Assembly: GCA_900489925.1 (NCBI GenBank)
Contig: UEHQ01000002.1
Span: 356,207 to 420,206 of the forward strand
Length of the DNA stretch: 64,000 nucleotides
Direction of reading: 5' to 3'
From: Hyphomicrobiales bacterium
GTDB taxonomy: Bacteria; Pseudomonadota; Alphaproteobacteria; Rhizobiales; Rhizobiaceae
In this document: piece by piece, positions 1 to 7,987 of the stretch
How positions within the stretch are numbered: the stretch's first letter is position 1
Layout of the letters: the number at the start of each line of letters is the position of its first letter
Notes under the pieces: model-generated
Seen by the model: only the letters and a program-made list of their open reading frames with translations
Told to the model about the DNA's origin: nothing
Database searches by the model: none
Made by a program: the position numbers and the translations under genes

Positions 1-33
1 TGCCGGGCCCGTTTTCGTTGATCCGCGTTACGC

Positions 34-219
34 TCAAGCAAAGCCGAGCGGTATGTTCTCCAGCGTGCGGCCACGGCCATAATCACGCTCGTAGGAGGAG
101 CGCTTGTCCTCGCGCTTGGCGGCGCCTTCCGTTTCCGGCGCCAGATAGCCGTCTGCATAGGTTCCCGTATCGCCGTAGTCCGGGGTTTCGCGTTTGGCCG
201 TGAAGATTTTCAAAAGCAT
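34..219 (-). CDS. Small hypothetical protein (61 aa)
   Basis: I do not recognise this protein. It is hydrophilic and rich in Arg, Glu, Asp, Tyr and Gly, with no signal peptide or membrane segment, so it is probably cytosolic. The main evidence is a strong ribosome binding site: on the minus strand an AGGAGGAG block lies just before the ATG at good spacing. A charged middle (KREDKRSSYERDYGRGR) looks disordered. The neighbour at 555 runs the other way, so this gene is probably transcribed alone. A chance frame remains possible because of the short length. Confidence 0.5.
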   Translation of the reverse strand: MLLKIFTAKRETPDYGDTGTYADGYLAPETEGAAKREDKRSSYERDYGRGRTLENIPLGFA

Positions 220-554
220 TCAGCTACTCCTCCTGATCGTGCAGACAACGACGTCGACAGCGTCTCGGTTCCGTCCTAGCGGAGAATAGTTAAAAATTAA
301 CTATAAACATTAGAGGATCGTCAATAAGTAGCAGCGGATCGAAGCCATCTTTGCCAAAAAATCGACCAAGGGCGGCCCGTGCGTCTGCCTATCATCATTT
401 CGGATCATCGGAGTGATCGGTCTTCGGCCCGATCAGCGAGTGACCACCTGCCCGATCGTATCCTGCGGCGTCATGTTCAGCCTAACGGTGAAGCGCGGGG
501 GGCGCGGAACAGTAGTACTATCGCAAACAGCAAAGTGCCGAGGGAGGTCGAACT
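220..554. other. Intergenic region without a visible gene
   Basis: This stretch separates two divergent small genes and should carry both promoters. The part around 285-345 is AT-rich (TTAAAAATTAACTATAAAC). I see no convincing ORF, RNA gene or repeat. Confidence 0.5.
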
Positions 555-1001
555 ATGCTGTCTCGTGGGGGGATGACTGGAATAGCCATGGCGATTGGTC
601 TGGTGGGGTGCGCAACAGTGGTGCAGGATGCCCCGACCAAGGTTTCAGCCGTTAAAATGACCTGCGACAGCGTGACCAACAAATGCCGAACGCCGCAATG
701 GGGACTGCGCGAAGACCGATGGAAGGGTGAGCGCATTTCCTGGCGCGTGGAAACGCCGCCCGGCTGGACGCTGGCGGGCAATCCGAGCGCAAGCTATGCC
801 GGCAAGGGCGTCTACGACGTCAGCGTCACAGAATGGGGACCGACGTTCCTCACATGCCAATGGCATGCCGAAGGCGGCTGGGGCCTGTTTGCTTCAGGTG
901 GATGGGTCGCGGGCTACTGCTTTGCCGACGGCGTGCCTCCCGTGACCAAGATCACACCACCTCCGGCAAAGCCCGGCAAAAAGCCACGCGCTGCCTCTTG
1001 A
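555..1001 (+). CDS. Putative lipoprotein (148 aa)
   Basis: The N-terminus reads as a lipoprotein signal: a hydrophobic stretch ends in the lipobox LVGC, with the lipidated Cys at residue 19, so the mature protein is probably anchored in the envelope. The start at 555 follows AGGGAGG at good spacing. The mature part has several Cys (CDSVTNKC, TCQWH, YCFADG) and many Trp and Gly residues, which suggests a disulfide-stabilised periplasmic domain. The C-terminus is Pro/Lys-rich (PPPAKPGKKPR) and may touch peptidoglycan or membrane. I do not recognise the family. Confidence 0.7.
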   Translation: MLSRGGMTGIAMAIGLVGCATVVQDAPTKVSAVKMTCDSVTNKCRTPQWGLREDRWKGERISWRVETPPGWTLAGNPSASYAGKGVYDVSVTEWGPTFLTCQWHAEGGWGLFASGGWVAGYCFADGVPPVTKITPPPAKPGKKPRAAS

Positions 1002-1098
1002 GCGTCTGACGCCCCTGAGTGCGCGCCAGCCGCCGAATTCATCCTTGCAAACCCAAGGAGCGATCGGTGATCCACAAAGCCGGATGGTGGGGGATAGC

Positions 1099-1172
1099 TG
1101 GAGCGGGTGAAGGGAATCGAACCCTCGTATTCAGCTTGGGAAGCTGCTGCTCTACCATTGAGCTACACCCGC
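1099..1172 (-). tRNA. tRNA-Gly(CCC)
   Basis: The reverse complement folds as a 74-nt tRNA with encoded CCA. The acceptor stem is GCGGGTG/CACCCGC, the D arm GCTC/GAGC, and the anticodon loop TTCCCAA gives anticodon CCC. The T arm is GAGGG-TTCGATT-CCCTT. The top pair of the anticodon stem (27-43) is G/A, a mismatch, where E. coli glyU has A-U. It lies just downstream of dcd on the same strand. Confidence 0.95.
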
Positions 1173-1227
1173 GTTATCGCGACCTTTCCAACAGAAGGCG
1201 CTTTCTGTCAAGCGGGGCGTGGAGCGG

Positions 1228-2319
1228 TCACAGGCGGAAGTGCTTGGAGAGCTTCAGGCCCTGCGCCTGGTAGTTGGAACCGAGGCCGGAGCCGTAGAGG
1301 CTGGATGGCTGTTCCTGCATGTGTTCATAGACGAGGCGACCGACGATCTGGCCGTCTTCGAGGATGAACGGAACCTCGTGGCTGCGCACCTCGAGCACCG
1401 CGCGGCTGCCACGACCGCCAGCGGGCGCGTGGCCGAAACCGGGGTCGAAGAAGCCGGCGTAGTGAACGCGGAATTCGCCGACGAGCGGATCAAACGGCGT
1501 CATTTCGGCTGCGTAGTTCGGCGGCACGTGGACCGCCTCGCGCGACACCAGGATATAGAATTCATCCGGATCGAGGATGAGCTCGTTGCGGCCGCGGCTG
1601 TAGAGCGGCTCCCAGAAGTCGAAGATGTCGTGCTGGGCCTTCTTGTCGACGTCGACGACGGCCGTGTGGTGCTTACCGCGATAGCCGATCAGGCCTTCCT
1701 TGTCGCCGGCAAGGTCGATCGACAGTGCGATACCGCCGCCCGATACGTTCGGCTGCTTGCTGGCGACCAGCGTCTCGGCATCGTGTAGCGCCAGCAACTG
1801 CGGCTCGCCAAGCAGGGCCTGGCCGACGCGGAAGCGGATCTGTGACAGACGCGAGCCGCGACGAACGACGATCGGGAAGGTACGCGGGCTGATTTCGAGA
1901 TAGAGCGGACCGGAATAGCCGGCCGGGATCTTGTCGAACTCCTGCGCATAGTCGGTAATGACGCGGGTGAAGATGTCGAGACGGCCGGTCGAGCTTTTCG
2001 GATTGGCCGAGGCGGACATGTCTGCCGGCAGGTCGAGGCGCTCCATCAACGGCACGATATAAACGCAACCGGTTTCGAGCACAGCGCCTTCGCTGAGATC
2101 GACGACATGGAGACTGAGACGGTCCAGCTTGTCTGAAACGAGATGCGACGGGCCCGGCATGAAGCTCGCGCGGACGCGGAACGCCTTCGCACCCAACCGA
2201 AGATCGAGGCTCGCCGGCTGGATCTGATCATGATCCAGATCGCGCTCGGAAATGAGCCGCCCTGCTTCGAACAGCGCCGCTATCGCGCGATCCGCCAAAA
2301 TACCTGTTTCGCGAGCCAT
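1228..2319 (-). CDS. dcd: dCTP deaminase, long alphaproteobacterial form
   Basis: Converts dCTP to dUTP for dTMP synthesis in the cytosol. At 363 aa it is nearly twice the usual ~190 aa Dcd. The N-terminal half carries the substrate-site motif IQPASLDLRLG (residues 33-43) and SSTGRLDIFTRV (109-120), then a dUTPase-like segment SGPLYLEISPRTFPI (136-150). The C-terminal half has a second set, AGFFDPGFG (288-296) and SRAVLEVRSHEVPF (305-318), so the protein looks like two fused dUTPase-fold units. I chose MARETGILAD as the start because upstream residues are not family-like. An ATG three bases earlier is equally usable. Confidence 0.88.
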   Translation of the reverse strand: MARETGILADRAIAALFEAGRLISERDLDHDQIQPASLDLRLGAKAFRVRASFMPGPSHLVSDKLDRLSLHVVDLSEGAVLETGCVYIVPLMERLDLPADMSASANPKSSTGRLDIFTRVITDYAQEFDKIPAGYSGPLYLEISPRTFPIVVRRGSRLSQIRFRVGQALLGEPQLLALHDAETLVASKQPNVSGGGIALSIDLAGDKEGLIGYRGKHHTAVVDVDKKAQHDIFDFWEPLYSRGRNELILDPDEFYILVSREAVHVPPNYAAEMTPFDPLVGEFRVHYAGFFDPGFGHAPAGGRGSRAVLEVRSHEVPFILEDGQIVGRLVYEHMQEQPSSLYGSGLGSNYQAQGLKLSKHFRL

Positions 2320-2403
2320 CATGCCCCATCCATAATTTGCCGCAGACAAAACCAAAATCGAGGAATTGACGCAAGCACGCAACGGCAGTATTGCAGCTTT
2401 ATC

Positions 2404-2456
2404 CCGTGGTGATTTGGCCGGTCGGCTTGCAGCCACGTTAAACAAGTGGCTAAATA
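2404..2456 (+). ncRNA. SAM-II riboswitch aptamer
   Basis: The sequence closely matches the SAM-II (metA element) consensus as I remember it: a CGTGGTGATTTG 5' part, the GTCGGCTTGCAGCCACG core and the AAACAAGTGGCTAAA 3' part. P1 can form between CGTGG (2405-2409) and CCACG (2433-2437). The GTGGCTAAA tail forms the pseudoknot that closes over S-adenosylmethionine. It sits 60 bases before metZ, a classic SAM-II target in alphaproteobacteria. When SAM is abundant it should lower metZ expression. Confidence 0.9.
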
Positions 2457-2497
2457 GACCGGGTTGAAACCGGTCTGCATTTGCGGCCGGTTTTTTT
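2456..2497 (+). terminator. metZ leader terminator and competing hairpin
   Basis: Two hairpins share one arm. AGACCGG (2456-2462) can pair with CCGGTCT (2470-2476). Alternatively AAACCGG (2467-2473) pairs with CCGGTTT (2487-2493), followed by seven T (2491-2497), a typical intrinsic terminator. They overlap and cannot form together. The layout fits a SAM-dependent transcription switch directly after the aptamer. This reading is by eye, and energies were not calculated. Confidence 0.65.
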
Positions 2498-2518
2498 GTG
2501 TTTGAAAGTGGTGATGGC

Positions 2519-3703
2519 ATGAGCAAGACTTGGCGCCCGGCAACCCAACTCGTCCACGGCGGAGCGCTCCGCTCGCAGTATGGCGAGACGTCCGAAGCGA
2601 TCTACCTCACGCAGGGCTTCGTCTACGAAACGGCGGAAGCCGCCGAAGCGCGTTTCAAGGGTGAGACCGAAGGCTACATTTACGCCCGCTATGGCAGCCC
2701 GACCAACGACATGTTCGAAAAGCGCATGTGCGCAATGGAAGGCGCCGAGGAAGCCCGCGCGACGGCGTCGGGCATGGCTGCCGTCGCTGCCGCCATTCTC
2801 TGCCAGGTCAAGGCAGGCGATCATATCGTTGCCGCCCGCGCCCTGTTCGGCTCCTGCCGCTGGGTTGTCGAGACGCTTGCGCCGAAATACGGCATCGAGT
2901 GCACGCTGGTCGATGGACGCTATCTCGAGAACTGGGAAAAGGCGATCCGCCCGAATACCAAGGTCTTCTTCCTGGAGAGCCCGACCAATCCGACGCTCGA
3001 GGTGGTCGATATTGCCGGCGTTGCCAAGCTTGCCAACCAGATCGGCGCAAAGGTCGTCGTCGACAACGTCTTTGCGACGCCGCTCTTCCAGAAGCCTCTG
3101 GAGCTCGGCGCCCACGTTGTCGTCTATTCGGCGACCAAGCACATCGACGGCCAGGGCCGCAGCCTGGGCGGCGTAATCCTTTCTGACAAGGAATGGGTCA
3201 CCGAGCACCTGCAGGACTACTACCGCCACACCGGCCCGGCGATGTCGCCCTTTACCGCGTGGACCTTGCTGAAAGGGCTGGAGACACTGCCGCTGCGCGT
3301 CAAGCAGCAGACCGAGAATGCGGCGAAGATCGCCGATTTCCTGGCAGAGCAGAAGCAGATCGCCAAGATCATCTATCCCGGCCGCAAGGACCATCCGCAG
3401 GCCGATATCGTCGCCAAGCAGATGAAGGGCGGCTCGACGCTGGTCGCGCTCGAACTGAAGGGCGGCAAGGAAGCCGCGTTCGCGCTGCAGAATGCGCTTG
3501 AGATCGTGAAGATCTCCAACAACCTCGGCGACGCCAAGAGCCTGATCACGCATCCGGCTACGACGACGCACAAGAACCTGACGGATGAGGCACGCGCCGA
3601 ACTTGGCATCTCGCCGGGTACACTGCGCCTGTCGGCAGGCATCGAGGATGGCGACGACCTGATCGAGGATTTCGCCCAGGCGCTCGCCAAAGTGAAGGCC
3701 TGA
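2519..3703 (+). CDS. metZ: O-succinylhomoserine sulfhydrylase
   Basis: PLP enzyme of methionine synthesis that makes homocysteine from O-succinylhomoserine (or the O-acetyl ester) and sulfide. At 394 aa it has the Cys/Met-metabolism fold: ARYGSPTND near residue 57, a Gly/Ser phosphate-binding region (ATASGMAAVAA), and the PLP lysine in SATKHIDGQG. The C-terminal domain has SLITHPATTTH and LRLSAGIED, standard for the family. MSKTWRP is the likely start; a GTG 21 bases upstream lies at the end of the terminator T-run. The SAM-II riboswitch upstream indicates feedback control by SAM. Confidence 0.93.
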   Translation: MSKTWRPATQLVHGGALRSQYGETSEAIYLTQGFVYETAEAAEARFKGETEGYIYARYGSPTNDMFEKRMCAMEGAEEARATASGMAAVAAAILCQVKAGDHIVAARALFGSCRWVVETLAPKYGIECTLVDGRYLENWEKAIRPNTKVFFLESPTNPTLEVVDIAGVAKLANQIGAKVVVDNVFATPLFQKPLELGAHVVVYSATKHIDGQGRSLGGVILSDKEWVTEHLQDYYRHTGPAMSPFTAWTLLKGLETLPLRVKQQTENAAKIADFLAEQKQIAKIIYPGRKDHPQADIVAKQMKGGSTLVALELKGGKEAAFALQNALEIVKISNNLGDAKSLITHPATTTHKNLTDEARAELGISPGTLRLSAGIEDGDDLIEDFAQALAKVKA

Positions 3704-3715
3704 TCACAAATACGG

Positions 3716-3741
3716 TGGCCGGGTCGCCTTCGATCCGGCCA
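3716..3741 (+). terminator. Hairpin downstream of metZ
   Basis: TGGCCGG (3716-3722) pairs with CCGGCCA (3735-3741) around a 12-base loop, 13 bases after the metZ stop codon. There is no clear T-run, so it may be a 3'-end stabiliser or a weak terminator. Confidence 0.35.
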
Positions 3742-3922
3742 TCTTCCGGCATGGCAACCCTGCCGTCGCTCGCGCCAGGCGGGCAAGATATTAGTCTTAA
3801 CACACGAAAAAGTCGCGATTCCGAGCGTTTAGACGCATTTAAGGGATGTTCGAAGTACCGTTTATTGACGTATCAGGGCTCTTATAAGATACCAGTAACG
3901 TATTGCGGCTAAGGTGTAAGGC

Positions 3923-4315
3923 ATGTACCGCGCGCTGACACGAGACATTGAAGTGGTGGTGGAGCCCTTTTATCTGGAGGAGCAATCCGACCCGGACGAC
4001 GATCGCTATGTCTGGGGCTATCGGATCGTCATCAGCAACAATTCCGATCTGACCGTTCGCCTCGTCAACCGCTATTGGAACATTACCGACCAGAACGGCA
4101 TCGTCGATGAGGTGACCGGAGCGGGCGTGGTCGGCGAACAGCCGCGCCTGGAACCGGGCGATACCTACGAGTATTCGTCGGGCTGCCCGCTCGATACGCC
4201 GTCGGGCCTGATGTTCGGCCATTACCAGATGGAAACGGAAAAAGGCGAGCTCTTCGATGTCGAGATCCCCGCCTTCTCCCTGGATTCTCCAGGACTGCTC
4301 AGAGTCCTGAACTGA
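3923..4315 (+). CDS. apaG: ApaG domain protein
   Basis: A 130-aa single-domain protein of the ApaG/DUF525 family, an immunoglobulin-like beta fold. Visible family motifs are [11 protein letters not shown] (about residues 29-39), the central [24 protein letters not shown] and the C-terminal MFGHYQM. The molecular role is unsettled: ApaG is linked to diadenosine tetraphosphate/cobalt resistance in enterics, and the same domain occurs in eukaryotic F-box proteins. It is convergent with hslO, whose stop follows immediately. The upstream gap from metZ is about 220 bases, so it probably has its own promoter. Confidence 0.9.
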   Translation: MYRALTRDIEVVVEPFYLEEQSDPDDDRYVWGYRIVISNNSDLTVRLVNRYWNITDQNGIVDEVTGAGVVGEQPRLEPGDTYEYSSGCPLDTPSGLMFGHYQMETEKGELFDVEIPAFSLDSPGLLRVLN

Positions 4316-5311
4316 TCACTCGGCAGCCTCGGTCACTTCCTCGACCTCATAGCGATAGGTCGTGGAGCAGAATTCGCAGGTAACCGCGATCTGGCCGTCT
4401 TCCTGGCTGGCTTCGATTTCATCCGCCGAGAAGCCCTTCAGTACGCCCTTGATCTTTTCGCGCGAACAGGAGCAGCGGTCGAAAACCGCGCGCGGTTCGT
4501 AGACTCGTACGCCGCGTTCGTGGAACAGGCGAAAGAGCAGCCGCTCGGTTCCCACCTGCGGATCCGTCAGCTCGTCGGCATGGATCGTCTCGACCAGCGA
4601 GCGAGCCTCTGCCCAGGCGTCGTCTTCCCGGTGCTGGCTGGTGCCGGTGTCGCCATCGCCGCCGTGCAGATCGGATTGGCGCATGCGCTCCGGCGCTTCG
4701 GGCAAGAACTGGGCGACGAGCCCACCTGCCCGCCAGCGGTGACGCGCCTTGCCGTTCTCGTCGCGATCAAACAACTCGGCCGCCGCAAGGCGAACGCGCG
4801 TCGGGATCTGCTCGGACTGACGGAAATAGGTGCCGGCGATATCCTCCAGCGTGGCGCCGTCGAGCGCGACGATGCCCTGGTATGGCTGGCTGAACTTGCC
4901 CTGATCGATGGTGAAGGCCAGCATGCCCTTGCCAAGCAGCTGCTCAGGTTCGGTCTCACCGGCCGCGATGGCCGCATCGAGAAGACCCTGATCGAAGCGC
5001 GCATAGGCACGCACGTTTTCCGGCGTCGAGAAGTCGGCGACGAGCAGATCGACCGGACCGTCGCTCTTGGTCTGGACCGTGAATTTGCCTTCGAACTTCA
5101 ACGACGTTCCGAGCAGCACCGTCAGCGCGATGACTTCGGCCAGCAGCCGGGCGACCGGCGCCGGATAATTGTGGCGCTCAAGAATGGCATCGAGCATCGG
5201 GCCGAGCTGGACGGCGCGACCGCGCACATCCAGGCCTTCGACCTGAAAGGGAACGACGTGATCATCGCCGGCGAAATCGAACTCGCCGAGCGTGGCTGCA
5301 GGTTCTGCCAT
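4316..5311 (-). CDS. hslO: Redox-regulated chaperone Hsp33
   Basis: Cytosolic holdase activated by oxidative unfolding. The 331-aa protein has the Hsp33 N-terminal domain (RGRAVQLGPMLDAIL, LLGTSLKFEGKFTVQTKSDG) and the C-terminal zinc switch: CSC in DRCSCSREK and CEFC in TCEFCSTTYRY, giving the four redox cysteines. The start follows AGGAGA with five bases spacing. It is the last gene of argD-argF-hslO, 92 bases after argF, an arrangement I recall from other rhizobia. Its stop abuts the apaG stop, so the two genes converge with no spacer. Confidence 0.93.
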   Translation of the reverse strand: MAEPAATLGEFDFAGDDHVVPFQVEGLDVRGRAVQLGPMLDAILERHNYPAPVARLLAEVIALTVLLGTSLKFEGKFTVQTKSDGPVDLLVADFSTPENVRAYARFDQGLLDAAIAAGETEPEQLLGKGMLAFTIDQGKFSQPYQGIVALDGATLEDIAGTYFRQSEQIPTRVRLAAAELFDRDENGKARHRWRAGGLVAQFLPEAPERMRQSDLHGGDGDTGTSQHREDDAWAEARSLVETIHADELTDPQVGTERLLFRLFHERGVRVYEPRAVFDRCSCSREKIKGVLKGFSADEIEASQEDGQIAVTCEFCSTTYRYEVEEVTEAAE

Positions 5312-5403
5312 GGTCTTCTCCTAGTCTGTGAGCGGCGGACAAAGGTGCCCATCCGCTCGCGCGGCCACAGGCCTTTTCGGCCGAATGTGGCATCCAGTAT
5401 GGT

Positions 5404-6321
5404 TCAGATCGCGCCCAGGCACCAAGCAAGAATCGACTTCTGCGCATGAAGGCGGTTTTCCGCTTCATCGAAGACCACGGATTGCGGACCGTCGATCACC
5501 TCGTCCGTGACTTCCTCACCACGATGGGCGGGCAGGCAATGCATGAACAATGCATCCTTGCCGGCCTGCGCCATCAAAGCCGAATTGACCTGATAAGGCT
5601 GGAAGACGTTGTGACCCCGGGCCCGATGTTCCTGATTCATGGAGACCCAGGTATCGGTCACCACACAATCGACGCCGGCAACCGCGCGGTCAGCATCGTG
5701 ACCAAGCATGATTTCGGCGCCCTCATTGCGGGCCCAGTTCAGATAGTGATCCTTCGGCTCGGAACCAAGGGGTACGGCCATGTTCATGCGATAGCCGAAC
5801 CGGGCAGCCCCTTCGATCAGCGAATGGAGCACGTTGTTGCCGTCGCCGGTCCAGGCAACGGTCTTGCCCTTGATCGGGCCACGATGCTCCTCGAAGGTCA
5901 TGATATCGGCCATGATCTGGCAGGGATGCGTGTCGTCCGTCAGCGCGTTGATCACGGGAACGGTCGCATGTTCGGCAAGCTCCAGCAGCCGGGAATGCTC
6001 CGTCGTGCGGATCATAATCGCATCAACGTAGCGCGACAGGACCTTGGCCGTATCGCCGATGGTTTCAGCGCGGCCGAGCTGCATTTCGGTGCCGGAGAGA
6101 AACAGCGTTTCGCCGCCGAGCTGGCGCATGCCGACGTCGAAGGAGACGCGCGTGCGGGTCGAGGGCTTCTCGAAGATCATCGCCAGCATCTTGCCTGCCA
6201 GCGGCTTGTCGCCCTGACCTGCCTTGAATGCCTGCTTGCGGGAAATAGCGTCGTTCATGATCACCCGCAGGTCGGAGGACGATACCGCGGAGAGATCGAG
6301 GAAGTGTTTGGGGGAAGCCAT
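5404..6321 (-). CDS. argF: Ornithine carbamoyltransferase
   Basis: Makes citrulline from ornithine and carbamoyl phosphate in arginine synthesis. It is 305 aa, typical for the anabolic enzyme. The carbamoyl-phosphate loop is [20 protein letters not shown] (about residues 49-68), followed by MIRTTEHS. The ornithine/catalytic motif [11 protein letters not shown] is near the C-terminus, and VVTDTWVSM precedes it. It starts 45 bases after argD and is very likely cotranscribed. The ribosome binding site is weak (AGGTAAC), consistent with coupling to argD. Confidence 0.95.
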   Translation of the reverse strand: MASPKHFLDLSAVSSSDLRVIMNDAISRKQAFKAGQGDKPLAGKMLAMIFEKPSTRTRVSFDVGMRQLGGETLFLSGTEMQLGRAETIGDTAKVLSRYVDAIMIRTTEHSRLLELAEHATVPVINALTDDTHPCQIMADIMTFEEHRGPIKGKTVAWTGDGNNVLHSLIEGAARFGYRMNMAVPLGSEPKDHYLNWARNEGAEIMLGHDADRAVAGVDCVVTDTWVSMNQEHRARGHNVFQPYQVNSALMAQAGKDALFMHCLPAHRGEEVTDEVIDGPQSVVFDEAENRLHAQKSILAWCLGAI

Positions 6322-6366
6322 TGTCGTTACCTATTACGCCCGCCGTCAGGCCGGGCACCTATCCGT

Positions 6367-7566
6367 TCAAGCCGTCTTCTTGATCTTGGAAGCGCGAACG
6401 CTTTCGGCGGCACGCTCCAGTCGGGCAAGGCCTTCTCGGGCTTCATCGGCGGTGACCACCAGCGGCGGGAGAAGACGAATGACATTATCGCCGGCAGGGA
6501 TAGCCAGCAGTTGCGCTGCGCGGATCGCCTGCAGCAATTCAGACGACGGCACGGCGGCCTTGACGCCGAGCATCAGCCCTTCGCCACGGACATCCTCGAT
6601 GACGTCGGGATAACGATCCTTGAGCGAGGCGAGCCCCTGGCGGAACACCAGCGAAACGTCACGCACATGCTGCAGGAAGCCGTCTTCGAGAATAACGTCC
6701 AACACGGCATTGCCGACCGCCATGGCGAGCGGATTGCCGCCGTAGGTCGAGCCGTGAGTACCGGCCTTCATACCAGACGCCGCTTCAGCGGTCGCCAGGC
6801 AGGCGCCGAGCGGGAAGCCACCACCGATACCCTTGGCAACAGCCATAATGTCAGGCGTCACACCCGACCACTCATGCGCAAAAAGCTTGCCCGTGCGTCC
6901 GACACCGCTCTGAACCTCGTCGAGGATCAGCAGCAGGCCGTTTTCATCGCAGATCTGGCGCAGCGCCTTCATGAATTCTGTGGTCGCGGGACGGATGCCG
7001 CCCTCGCCCTGAACGGGCTCGATCAGGATCGCTGCCGTTTCCGCCGTGATCGCGGCCTTCACCGCTTCGACATCGCCGAACGTCACCTGGTCGAAGCCCG
7101 GTGCCTTGGGGCCAAAGCCTTCCAGGTACTTTTCCTGTCCGCCCGCAGCGATGGTCGCCAGCGTCCGGCCGTGGAATGCACCTTCGAAGGTGATGATATG
7201 GAAACGCTCGGGGTGACCCTTGGAGAACTGGTAGCGGCGCGCCGTCTTGATCGCGCACTCAAGTGCCTCGGCGCCGGAATTGGTGAAGAACACCTTGTCC
7301 GCGAAGGTCGCCTGCGTCAGGCGCTTTGCGAATGTTTCCTGGCCCGGGATTTCATAGATGTTGGACAGGTGCCAGACCTTGTCGGCCTGCGCCTTCAGCG
7401 CGCCGACGACATGAGGATGCCCATGACCAACCGAGGTCACGGCAACGCCGGCGCCAAAATCAAGATATCGCTCGCCAGTTTCGGTGATCAGCCACACGCC
7501 CTCTCCTAGCTCGAACCGCAAAGGGGCACGAGAGTAGGTATCATAAAGCGGCGCGGCTTCAGCCAT
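6367..7566 (-). CDS. argD: Acetylornithine aminotransferase
   Basis: PLP-dependent class III aminotransferase that converts N-acetylglutamate semialdehyde to N-acetylornithine. Motifs seen: [18 protein letters not shown] near the N-terminus, [18 protein letters not shown] for PLP phosphate binding, [14 protein letters not shown], and the Schiff-base lysine in [14 protein letters not shown]. The start [11 protein letters not shown] follows AGGAGA with 7 bases spacing, and six further upstream codons belong to the leader. At 399 aa it is full length. It heads the argD-argF-hslO operon, with a good sigma70 promoter at 7656-7684. Confidence 0.95.
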   Translation of the reverse strand: MAEAAPLYDTYSRAPLRFELGEGVWLITETGERYLDFGAGVAVTSVGHGHPHVVGALKAQADKVWHLSNIYEIPGQETFAKRLTQATFADKVFFTNSGAEALECAIKTARRYQFSKGHPERFHIITFEGAFHGRTLATIAAGGQEKYLEGFGPKAPGFDQVTFGDVEAVKAAITAETAAILIEPVQGEGGIRPATTEFMKALRQICDENGLLLILDEVQSGVGRTGKLFAHEWSGVTPDIMAVAKGIGGGFPLGACLATAEAASGMKAGTHGSTYGGNPLAMAVGNAVLDVILEDGFLQHVRDVSLVFRQGLASLKDRYPDVIEDVRGEGLMLGVKAAVPSSELLQAIRAAQLLAIPAGDNVIRLLPPLVVTADEAREGLARLERAAESVRASKIKKTA

Positions 7567-7631
7567 GGCGCGATCTCCTGTCATTGGCTACATCGGACTC
7601 CGGCTAAAAAGCAGGTCCAGAAAATTAAAAA

Positions 7632-7684
7632 TGCCGCCTTTCGGCGGCAAGCAGCACTATTTACTTTTCGCACTGCAATGTCAA
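7632..7684 (-). promoter_or_regulatory. argD promoter with a 5'-terminal hairpin
   Basis: On the minus strand TTGACA (7684-7679), a 17-base spacer and AATAGT (7661-7656) form a near-consensus promoter. Transcription would begin close to 7650, right at the GCCGCC-GAAA-GGCGGC hairpin (7648-7632), followed by an A/T-rich tract. The mRNA would thus start with a stable GNRA-tetraloop stem, with about 80 bases of leader before argD. If a promoter further upstream is used, the hairpin plus ATTTTTAATTTT would act as a terminator. Confidence 0.5.
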
Positions 7685-7762
7685 CAAAACTGAGGTTTTA
7701 GTGCATGCGTCAAGCTGGCAATCAGGGCGCCTAAATCTATCAACAATTAATGTTGCATAAAT

Positions 7763-7867
7763 GACTCTTCGCGCCAGCAAGTTGGGGAAAACTTGAAATT
7801 CGATTCTCCGCGATTCAACCGACTCTTGTCACGGAGTCAGCCTCACACTAGGTTAAAACTCAATTAC
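7763..7867 (+). promoter_or_regulatory. gcrA promoter region: GANTC cluster and CtrA-like box
   Basis: Five CcrM-type GANTC sites lie at 7763, 7802, 7812, 7821 and 7834, with others at 7596 and 7947. A promoter candidate is TTGTCA (7826-7831), 17 bases, TAGGTT (7849-7854); the site at 7834 is inside the spacer. TTAA-N7-TTAC (7853-7867), one base off the TTAA-N7-TTAA CtrA box, overlaps the -10 and start region, where a repressor would act. In Caulobacter, CtrA represses gcrA and GcrA acts at methylated GANTC promoters. Confidence 0.6.
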
Positions 7868-7987
7868 TAGACTGCATGCGGCGGAACTAGTCACCAAAAT
7901 CGAGCAAGCGTTTCTTGCCTCGGATACGTCCGGGGTAACGGTGAAGGATTCTGCCTACACCAACGCTAATAAGGCGGAGACAGGGGC

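Noticed and set aside
5446..7509. Very long open frame opposite argF and argD
   Set aside because: It lies antisense to two certain enzymes, is Arg/His-rich without any family motif, and arises from GC-rich codon bias.
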